Positions 7,337 to 11,599 of a DNA stretch of 11,599 nucleotides are shown piece after piece (position 1 is the first letter of the stretch; each line of letters starts with the position of its first letter). The notes beneath the pieces were generated by a model that was not told where the DNA came from, ran no database searches, and was given only the letters and a program-made list of their open reading frames with translations. The position numbers and the translations under genes are program-made. The stretch covers positions 2,316-13,914 of the forward strand of contig DJPO01000102.1 in assembly GCA_002437405.1 (NCBI GenBank). The letters are read 5' to 3'. The stretch is from Opitutia bacterium UBA6410 (GTDB lineage: Bacteria; Verrucomicrobiota; Verrucomicrobiia; Opitutales; Intestinicryptomonadaceae).

Positions 7337-8152
7337 TTACTTGTAAAAAACACGTTTCAAAAATAGTCCCTGCGCGGGCGCGGTCTGGAAAAAATTGCCG
7401 CGTGTTTTCCCGTCGAGAATTCTTTTTATGTCGCCAGACGTCAGCCTGCCCGTGCCGACGGCGACAAGCGCACCAGTTAACATTCTGACCATCTTGTACA
7501 TAAATCCGCTGCCCTCGGCGACAATCCGAATCTCCGTGCCGCGCTTTACGACATCGAGCTTCCGCAGAGTCTTCACGGGGTTTTCCTTCGCCCCGACATT
7601 GCGGGTCGCGCTGAATGCGGTGAAGTCGTGAGTGCCCAGCAATACCGCCGCCGCCGCGCGCATTTTTTCGGCGTCAATCCTGCGCCCGCCAAGCGACCAC
7701 CGATACCGCGCCAAATTCGGGACGGCGGTAGTCGTGCATATATAATATACATAGCGTTTGCCCTTCGCCCCGTATCTGGCGTGAAAATCCGTTCCGACGC
7801 GCCTTAGCGATTTTATCATTATGTCCGTGCGGTTCGTCGAGCGCAAGGCCGCCAACATCGCGGCGTCGGAATGGTTCCAAACCGCGTCGAAGTGGAAAAC
7901 CTGCCCCGAAGCGTGAACCCCCGCGTCGGTGCGCCCGCTGCCGTGAATCCGCACGGGCGTCTTCAAAATCTTCAAAAGTCTGTCCTCGATAAAATCCTGA
8001 ACGCTCCCGCCGCCCTTTTGCGACTGCCACCCGCAAAAATCCGTGCCGTCGTACGCACATTCGCAGCGGAAACGCTTCTTTTCGCCGCACTCGGGCGATT
8101 TTTCCGAAAACACGCCCGCCAATTCCTCGGACACCCTCGCGCCGCAGTCCAT
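7337..8152 (-). CDS. truA: TruA, tRNA pseudouridine(38-40) synthase
   Basis: Converts uridines 38, 39 and 40 in the anticodon arm of many tRNAs to pseudouridine, in the cytoplasm. With ATG at 8152 the protein has 271 residues. The catalytic Asp76 sits in the family signature GSGRTDAGVHASGQVFHFD, and further landmarks are AYDGTDFCGWQ (33-43), GKRYVYYI, HDFTAFSA and the C-terminal SGFMYKMVRMLTGALVAVG. The frame is open for 55 more codons upstream inside ruvX, but the ATG at 8152 shares one base with the ruvX stop (TGATG) and has GGGAGG five bases before it, so it is the better start. The first 27 residues before the fold are not typical and may be flexible. Coupled to ruvX; terminator follows directly. 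Confidence 0.94.
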   Translation of the reverse strand: MDCGARVSEELAGVFSEKSPECGEKKRFRCECAYDGTDFCGWQSQKGGGSVQDFIEDRLLKILKTPVRIHGSGRTDAGVHASGQVFHFDAVWNHSDAAMLAALRSTNRTDIMIKSLRRVGTDFHARYGAKGKRYVYYICTTTAVPNLARYRWSLGGRRIDAEKMRAAAAVLLGTHDFTAFSATRNVGAKENPVKTLRKLDVVKRGTEIRIVAEGSGFMYKMVRMLTGALVAVGTGRLTSGDIKRILDGKTRGNFFQTAPAQGLFLKRVFYK

Positions 8153-8631
8153 CAGAACCTCCCGCCGTTTTGGGTGTCCGCCGACGAACCGTCCGATTCG
8201 AGATACTCCGCGAGAATCAACGCCCCCGCGCGGGAGTCGATGTCGCCGCTTTGCCTGTGCTTGCGCCGCGCCGCGACCGACTTTTTCGAGCGCGAGCTTG
8301 ACGCATAATAGTCGCACTCAGCCTGAAACGAACTCAGCCGCTCGTCGAACCGTACAACAGGCAGCCCGAACCTCTCCTCGAGCACTTTTATGTATTCGTC
8401 GACTTCCCGAGCCTTGTCGCCTACGCTGCCGTCCATATTGTACGGATAGCCGATTACGATTTTTTCGATACGCCGCTGCTTTATCTCGCGGGCAATGTGC
8501 TCGAGCCGCGCCTCGAAGGTGCTTTCGACGGCGGCGGGTATCGGCACGGAAACTTTGAGCTGCGAATCGCCGTACGCGAGCCCGACGCGCTTGTGTCCGT
8601 AATCTATCCCGAGAATGTTCATTGTCGGCAT
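8152..8631 (-). CDS. ruvX: RuvX/YqgF, RNase H-fold nuclease (16S rRNA maturation)
   Basis: Small RNase H-like nuclease of the YqgF family, known to take part in 5' end processing of pre-16S rRNA and first described as a putative Holliday junction resolvase. The 159 residues contain the four acidic positions expected: Asp10 in GIDYGHKRVGLAYGD, the Asp96-Glu97 pair in VVRFDERLSS, and Asp132 in IDSRAGALILAEYL; VIGYPYNMDGS (59-69) is another family landmark. Two start codons are possible: ATG at 8631 and ATG at 8622, which gives MNILGIDYG, the more usual beginning; neither has a ribosome site. The stop overlaps truA. The last 15 residues are polar and probably disordered. Confidence 0.93.
   Translation of the reverse strand: MPTMNILGIDYGHKRVGLAYGDSQLKVSVPIPAAVESTFEARLEHIAREIKQRRIEKIVIGYPYNMDGSVGDKAREVDEYIKVLEERFGLPVVRFDERLSSFQAECDYYASSSRSKKSVAARRKHRQSGDIDSRAGALILAEYLESDGSSADTQNGGRF
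8158..8163 (-). promoter_or_regulatory. Ribosome binding site that sets the truA start
   Basis: GGGAGG on the minus strand, five bases before the ATG at 8152 and inside the last codons of ruvX. It decides for the shorter TruA form and shows that translation is re-initiated after ruvX. Confidence 0.7.
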
Positions 8632-8646
8632 TATCGCTTTTTCGGG

Positions 8647-8674
8647 ATTAAAATCAAAGACAAATCTACTCCAA
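8647..8674 (-). promoter_or_regulatory. Candidate ruvX-truA promoter
   Basis: Minus-strand TTGGAG (8674-8669), 16 bases, then TTTAAT (8652-8647), a good -10. It would start transcription near 8640, just before ruvX. GATAAT at 8635-8630 is another possible -10. Based on pattern only. Confidence 0.35.
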
Positions 8675-8745
8675 TTTTCCGAAAACGGGTGCGGGCGGCG
8701 GAAATTTTTCGGAGGGAATCGGAAAAAACGAAAAAATTTCGCCTT

Positions 8746-8761
8746 AAAAAAAATTTTTTTT
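8746..8761. repeat. Perfect A8T8 palindrome, possible unwinding or bending element
   Basis: Eight A followed by eight T, preceded by CGAAAAAATTTCG (8729-8741), itself nearly self-complementary. Such tracts are stiff and bent and melt easily; beside DnaA boxes they may be the AT-rich part of the origin. A terminator role is less likely as no GC stem is attached. Confidence 0.5.
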
Positions 8762-8966
8762 GGGGAAATAAAAAGTCAAAATCGGGCAAAAATTTGCGAA
8801 AAACCCCCGAATCCGAAAGCCGATAAAATCGTACTACAAAATAATTGACAACAACTTAGCCTTGAATAAAAACCGCAATCCGCGCAACAATGGGCTTCGG
8901 GCGAGTCGGGACAAAAAACATATCCCTAACTATCGGTTATTCGGGCGAAAAGAAAAAGGGGGGTGT

Positions 8967-9038
8967 TTGCAAGAACTTTTTTAAAAAATTTCTTCACAAA
9001 GCATTGTGAATAACTTTGTGAAAAACTTCTTCTTGCAA
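8967..9038. repeat. Nested inverted repeats around the DnaA boxes
   Basis: Outer arms TTGCAAGAA (8967-8975) and TTCTTGCAA (9030-9038), and inner arms TTCACAAAG (8993-9001) and CTTTGTGAA (9014-9022), are perfect nine-base inverted repeats. The consensus DnaA box sits in the inner spacer, and a perfect TTTTTTAAAAAA lies between the left arms. The two dyads are not quite co-centred (offset of five bases). Confidence 0.7.
8990..9025. promoter_or_regulatory. Cluster of three DnaA boxes
   Basis: The central box TGTGAATAA (9005-9013) is a full match to the consensus TTATNCACA on the minus strand. TTCTTCACA (8990-8998, plus strand) and TGTGAAAAA (9017-9025, minus strand) each differ at one position. 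The two outer boxes face each other around the central one. A further one-mismatch box, TTCTGCACA, is at 9183-9191. Confidence 0.65.
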
Positions 9039-9063
9039 GTTCCCGAAAAGGGGCAATTATAGA
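9033..9063 (+). promoter_or_regulatory. Candidate dnaA promoter
   Basis: TTGCAA (9033-9038) with TTATAG (9057-9062, spacing 18) or TATAGA (9058-9063, spacing 19). The -35 lies in the right arm of the dyad next to DnaA boxes, which would allow self-control by DnaA, as known in other bacteria. Transcription would start near 9070, just before the leader hairpins. Confidence 0.35.
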
Positions 9064-9073
9064 AGGCAACAAA

Positions 9074-9216
9074 CGGCAAAAAGCGTTTAAAACCGCTATT
9101 TGCCGCGAAACGTCTACGGGCGGGGCGAGAAACCGCGTCTCGTAAGTTTCGAGAAGCAAACATTTTACAAACTACAAAAACTTTCTGCACACAACTGCGC
9201 AAACGGGCGTTTCCGC
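9074..9216 (+). promoter_or_regulatory. Structured dnaA leader with tandem hairpins
   Basis: Hairpin 1: CGGCAAA (9074-9080) with TTTGCCG (9099-9105), one A-A mismatch, then AGCG (9082-9085) with CGCT (9094-9097), loop of eight. Hairpin 2 abuts it: CGAAAC (9106-9111) with GTTTCG (9146-9151), enclosing CGAGA (9126-9130) with TCTCG (9138-9142). Hairpin 3 (9197-9216) has GCG and AAAC pairing with GTTT and CGC around GGGC. No U-run follows, so these are not plain terminators. Could act in RNA control of dnaA or as origin DNA structure. Confidence 0.5.
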
Positions 9217-9293
9217 CGAACGACAAAGCGGGAACAGATGTCGATTGCGGTCTAAAACAGGCCGCCGCCGCCGTACCGCCCGCCCCACGCATT

Positions 9294-9302
9294 TGTGAAT
9301 AA
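9294..9302 (-). promoter_or_regulatory. DnaA box overlapping the possible GTG start of dnaA
   Basis: TGTGAATAA, a full match to TTATTCACA on the minus strand, identical to the central box at 9005-9013. The GTG at 9295 lies inside it. The box suggests this stretch is control sequence and that dnaA starts at the ATG at 9313. Confidence 0.55.
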
Positions 9303-10698
9303 ACCCCAAATCATGGAAACAGATTTAACACAGGCAACCGAATTCGCCGTATGGGAAAGAGCCAAGGGAGAATTGCGCTCGATAGTAGGCGAAAAGGTCT
9401 ACGAGAGCTGGTTTTCCAATCTGGAGTTGTCCGACGCAACGGACGACTCGCTGACGCTTTCGACCGACACGGAATTCGCCGAAATATGGATTCGCGACAA
9501 CTATATGGACGTGTTGTCCAACCAGATTTCGATGGCGGCAAACCGCAAGATGAAAGTGGAACTCGTTGCCCGCGAGGATTTTTCCGCCGAGGAATCCGCC
9601 CGCCGCGAAGAGCGTTTTGTCCGTTTCCGCGCCCCCAAGGAAAAGAAGCCGACGGCGGTCATTCCCCCGTCGATAAACCCGCGCAATACGTTTGAAAGTT
9701 TTGTCGTTGGGGAAAGCAACAGATTTGCCCACGCGGCGGCACTGGCTGTGGCGCAAAACATCGGGGTTGCGTACAATCCGCTTTTCATATACGGAGCTAC
9801 GGGCTTGGGGAAGACGCACTTAATGCACGCAATCGCCCACTTTGTGCTCAAGAACAACAGGGAGGCTTCGATTGTCTACATTTCGTCGGAAAATTTTGTC
9901 AACGAATATGTTGCAGCTTTGCGCGAGGGCGGAATCGTCAACTTCCGCAAACGCTACCGCAACACCGACGTTCTGCTGATTGACGACGTTCAATTCTTCG
10001 CGGGCAAGGAACGCTGTCAGGAGGAATTTTTCCATACATTCAACGAACTGTTCGAGTCGGGCAAACAGATAGTTTTGTCGTGCGACAAGCCGATAAACGA
10101 AGTTGCGGACATCGAACAACGGCTTGTTTCGCGCTTCGGTTGGGGGGTGTCGGTCGACATTCAGCTGCCCGACTACGAAACGCGCCTTGCGATTCTCCAG
10201 AAAAAGGCGGCGACGTTGGGGCGCGACATCAATATCGAGCCGCAGGTTCTCGATATGCTCGCCAGAAAATTCACGAAGAGCATTCGCAGAATGGAGGGCG
10301 CACTGACGAGCCTGATAGGCTACGCGTCGCTCGTAAACACCGAGAACACAATAACTTTAGAAAAGGCAAAAGAACTTCTCGCCGACTCCATTTGCGAGGA
10401 GGACGAAAGCCCCGCGACGAAAGTCGAGAAAATCCAGAAAAAGACGGCGGAATTTTTCAATATTGACGTAGCCGAAATAACCGGCCGCCGCCGCCCCGCC
10501 AACATAGTGCTGGCAAGACAGGTTGCGATGGTAGTTGCGCGTCGGAAAACGACACTTTCGTTGCAGGAAATCGGAAGACTTTTCGGCGGGCGCGACCACG
10601 GAACGGTAATGCACGCAATGCAGGTAATCGACGAGGCGATAAAACACAACGCCAACTTGAAGAACAAGTTGGAATACCTCTACAAACTCTTCCCGTAG
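9295..10698 (+). CDS. dnaA: DnaA, replication initiator protein
   Basis: AAA+ ATPase that binds DnaA boxes and opens the origin. Counting from GTG at 9295 it has 467 residues; from the ATG at 9313 it has 461 and starts METDLTQATEF. Neither start has a ribosome site; the GTG lies in a DnaA box, so the ATG is preferred. Domain I (about 15-90) includes WFSNLEL; a linker follows (about 95-130). The ATPase has Walker A GATGLGKTH (167-175), Walker B LLIDDVQF (227-234) and RLVSRFGWG (276-284) with the arginine finger region. Domain IV carries the DNA-binding signature GGRDHGTVMHA (431-441), with Gly where DHTTV-type proteins have Thr. dnaN does not follow within the window. No clear terminator is seen after the gene. 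Confidence 0.97.
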   Translation: MNKPQIMETDLTQATEFAVWERAKGELRSIVGEKVYESWFSNLELSDATDDSLTLSTDTEFAEIWIRDNYMDVLSNQISMAANRKMKVELVAREDFSAEESARREERFVRFRAPKEKKPTAVIPPSINPRNTFESFVVGESNRFAHAAALAVAQNIGVAYNPLFIYGATGLGKTHLMHAIAHFVLKNNREASIVYISSENFVNEYVAALREGGIVNFRKRYRNTDVLLIDDVQFFAGKERCQEEFFHTFNELFESGKQIVLSCDKPINEVADIEQRLVSRFGWGVSVDIQLPDYETRLAILQKKAATLGRDINIEPQVLDMLARKFTKSIRRMEGALTSLIGYASLVNTENTITLEKAKELLADSICEEDESPATKVEKIQKKTAEFFNIDVAEITGRRRPANIVLARQVAMVVARRKTTLSLQEIGRLFGGRDHGTVMHAMQVIDEAIKHNANLKNKLEYLYKLFP

Positions 10699-11008
10699 GG
10701 CGGGCGGCTAAGAAAAACCGAGTGGCGAAAGTCGGGCAAATTAGTTCCGACGCCACAAGTTCAGCCCCATTAGCCCCTTTCCAAAACTTGCAATTACGCA
10801 AAACCCATCGAAAGAATCCGACAGGCAATATTGCATACATAAAAATTCCGCTTGGTAGCTGAAATTCAGTAAGCCCCACAGCATGCCGACTAATCTCCCC
10901 GAAAAATTTGGGTCGCAAGTCAATAGACGGCAATTAAATACAAAAAAAACTTGCTCCCGCACATCGGTTTTTGAATTTCACAAGTAATCGCGAGTCCCCA
11001 AAAAATGA
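10699..11008. other. Gene-free stretch after dnaA
   Basis: About 310 bases with no recognised gene, RNA or strong hairpin. A minus-strand frame of 73 codons (10741-10962) has no ribosome site and an unusual composition, and is not accepted. A small palindrome GCAATATTGC (10825-10834) is the only symmetric element noticed. At 11000-11005 six A (T-run on the minus strand) border the repeat region. Confidence 0.5.
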
Positions 11009-11144
11009 GGGAAGCTCGAGGGGGAAGCGTCCCTCTCGACAGCAGGAGCGGCAACGCCGCGCCCTGCGCGCTACGATTCCGCAAAAGGAGCGAAGCGACT
11101 TTTGCAGTAATATTCGGGGGCTTCCGCCCCACAAAAAGCTTCCC
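11009..11144. repeat. Modular hairpin repeat, copy A
   Basis: Bounded by the inverted pair GGGAAGCT (11009-11016) and AGCTTCCC (11137-11144). Inside, in order: an imperfect hairpin from TCGAGGGGG to CCCTCTCGA (11016-11039), a nested hairpin GCAGG/CCTGC (11042-11067) holding GCGGC-AAC-GCCGC, a hairpin GCAAAAG/CTTTTGC (11081-11105), the tail GTAATATTCGGGG (11107-11119) and a GGGGC-TTCC-GCCCC hairpin (11117-11130). Same order as copy B. Confidence 0.7.
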
Positions 11145-11187
11145 GCCAACCGAGCTCACAATCAGAAACAAGTACCCCATTGGGTAC

Positions 11188-11223
11188 AAAAAAAGTGGGG
11201 AAGTTTTACATAAAAACTTCCCC
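11188..11223 (-). terminator. Terminator-like hairpin on the minus strand
   Basis: GGGGAAGTTTT (minus strand 11223-11213, same letters on plus 11197-11207 as the stem is self-complementary) forms a perfect 11-base-pair stem with a five-base loop, followed on the minus strand by AC and TTTTTTT (11194-11188). No minus-strand gene is seen to its right within the window. On the plus strand a palindrome GTACCC-CATT-GGGTAC (11172-11187) precedes it. Confidence 0.65.
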
Positions 11224-11254
11224 AAATCAGATTCAATCGCCAAATCTCCGTCGA

Positions 11255-11358
11255 GGGAGCTCGAGGGGCGAGAGCCCCTCAAAAGGGCAAAAGCCCGTTT
11301 TGAAATACACTCGCAAAATTGCACTGCAATTTTGCTGTAATATTCGGGGCGCGTCGCC
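11255..11358. repeat. Modular hairpin repeat, copy B
   Basis: Starts GGGAGCTCGAGGGG (11255-11268). Hairpin 1: GAGGGGC-GAGA-GCCCCTC (11263-11280), closed by a GNRA-type tetraloop. Hairpin 2: AAAAGGGC-AAAA-GCCC, one extra G, TTTT (11281-11301). Hairpin 3: GCAAAATTGC-ACT-GCAATTTTGC (11313-11335). Then T and the tail GTAATATTCGGGG (11337-11349), and a GGCG-CGT-CGCC hairpin (11348-11358). Two more hairpins follow at 11364-11389 and 11393-11410. Confidence 0.75.
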
Positions 11359-11363
11359 TACGA

Positions 11364-11410
11364 AAAGGGGCTTAACTGTCGCCCCCTTTGGCATTTCTGC
11401 AAGCAGAAAT
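11364..11410. repeat. Two further hairpins after copy B
   Basis: AAAGGGGC (11364-11371) pairs with GCCCC-C-TTT (11381-11389) with one bulged C. ATTTCTGC (11393-11400) and GCAGAAAT (11403-11410) are a perfect eight-base inverted repeat with a two-base spacer, extended by GGC and GCC with a bulge. They continue the hairpin chain of copy B. Confidence 0.6.
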
Positions 11411-11599
11411 CGCCAATCCCCTCCCAATTGCTCCACGGTTTCGGTTTTTGGCTACGTTCAGACGGTGGCTTTGGTTTTTGAACCGCGATGGCGTGCGTAC
11501 GGCGGACTGGCTAAAACTTGCGTATTGGGGGGATATGCCGAATTCCCATCACAGGGGAGCTCGAGGGGCCAAAGCCCCTCGAAAGGGCTTGTCAAACTG
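11376..11599 (+). other. Open frame without ATG, possible gene remnant
   Basis: The plus-strand frame starting at 11376 stays open for 74 codons to the window edge. It has no early ATG and no ribosome site. Part of it looks protein-like: LWFLNRDGVRTADWLKLAY, then WGDMPNSHH, before it runs into repeat copy C. I do not recognise a family. It may be a remnant, a small gene continuing to the right, or chance. Confidence 0.2.
11554..11599. repeat. Modular hairpin repeat, copy C (cut by window edge)
   Basis: GGGGAGCTCGAGGGG (11554-11568) repeats the start of copy B exactly 300 bases later. Hairpin 1 is CGAGGGGC-CAAA-GCCCCTCG (11562-11581) with the same stem as copy B but a different loop, followed by AAAGGGC as in hairpin 2 of copy B. 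The rest lies beyond the right edge. Confidence 0.7.

Larger units (their letters stand above)
8632..9294. other. ruvX-dnaA intergenic region, putative replication origin (oriC)
   Basis: No gene is visible in these 663 bases; open frames here cross AT tracts and hairpins and resemble nothing. The content fits oriC: a position directly before dnaA, a consensus DnaA box with weaker boxes around it, AT-rich palindromic tracts suited to unwinding (A8T8 at 8746-8761, TTTTTTAAAAAA at 8977-8988), and a nested dyad. The stretch 8776-8960 shows only a TTGACA (8845-8850) with a poor -10 (TAAAAA, 8867-8872). The right part, 9064-9294, looks like a structured dnaA leader. Cumulative GC skew over the genome would be needed to prove the origin. 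Confidence 0.6.

Noticed and set aside
8153..8317. 55-codon N-terminal extension of the truA frame
   Set aside because: It lies inside ruvX; the ATG at 8152 has a good ribosome site and TGATG coupling.
8926..9292. Minus-strand frames within the putative origin
   Set aside because: They cross the DnaA boxes, AT tracts and leader hairpins and resemble no protein.
10741..10962. Minus-strand frame of 73 codons after dnaA
   Set aside because: No ribosome site, no recognisable motif, Cys- and Phe-rich composition; probably chance.
10920..11436. Small minus-strand frames over the hairpin region
   Set aside because: They are translations of the repeat hairpins, with no start signals or family features.
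11009..11599. CRISPR array
   Set aside because: The repeats are few, unevenly spaced, and made of self-complementary modules rather than identical direct repeats with uniform spacers.
10699..11599. dnaN or another replication gene after dnaA
   Set aside because: No sliding-clamp sequence or any other coding signal is visible in either strand.

Overview
The window carries most of a type I-C CRISPR-Cas operon on the minus strand, next to the ruvX-truA gene pair, a putative replication origin, and dnaA on the plus strand. The right end (about 0.9 kb) holds no recognisable gene but is packed with short hairpin repeats. The DnaA sequence (for example the stretch FVVGESNRFAHAAALAVAQ before Walker A) and the mixed GC/AT base use suggest a Gram-negative bacterium, possibly Verrucomicrobiota of the Opitutales type. 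That assignment is from memory of the families and is only moderately likely.

Layout, left to right. 1-7203 (minus strand, read right to left): cas3, cas5, cas8c (with a probable internal cas11c start), cas7, cas4, cas1, and the first nine codons of cas2 running off the left edge. The gaps are tiny or the genes overlap (TAATG, ATGA), so this is one transcript. A TTGACT-type promoter lies just before cas3. No CRISPR array is inside the window; it is expected beyond the left edge, after cas2. 7289-7316: rho-independent terminator of the ruvX-truA transcript. 7337-8631 (minus): truA and ruvX, translationally coupled. 8632-9294: divergent intergenic region between ruvX and dnaA with AT-rich palindromes, DnaA boxes arranged around a dyad, a candidate dnaA promoter and a strongly structured leader, so a likely oriC. 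9295-10698 (plus): dnaA. 10699-11599: no convincing gene; two full copies and one cut copy of a modular hairpin repeat, and a minus-strand terminator-like hairpin.

How the genes work together: Cas1, Cas2 and Cas4 acquire spacers. Cas5 is the I-C pre-crRNA nuclease and, with Cas7, Cas8c and Cas11c, forms the Cascade complex; Cas3 degrades the bound target. RuvX and TruA are housekeeping RNA-processing enzymes, and DnaA starts replication at the adjacent origin. All core interference and adaptation motifs look intact, so the system is probably functional.

The most unusual signals are non-coding: the repeat family at the right end, in which unrelated perfect hairpins occupy the same slot before an invariant 13-base tail, and the back-to-back hairpins in the dnaA leader.
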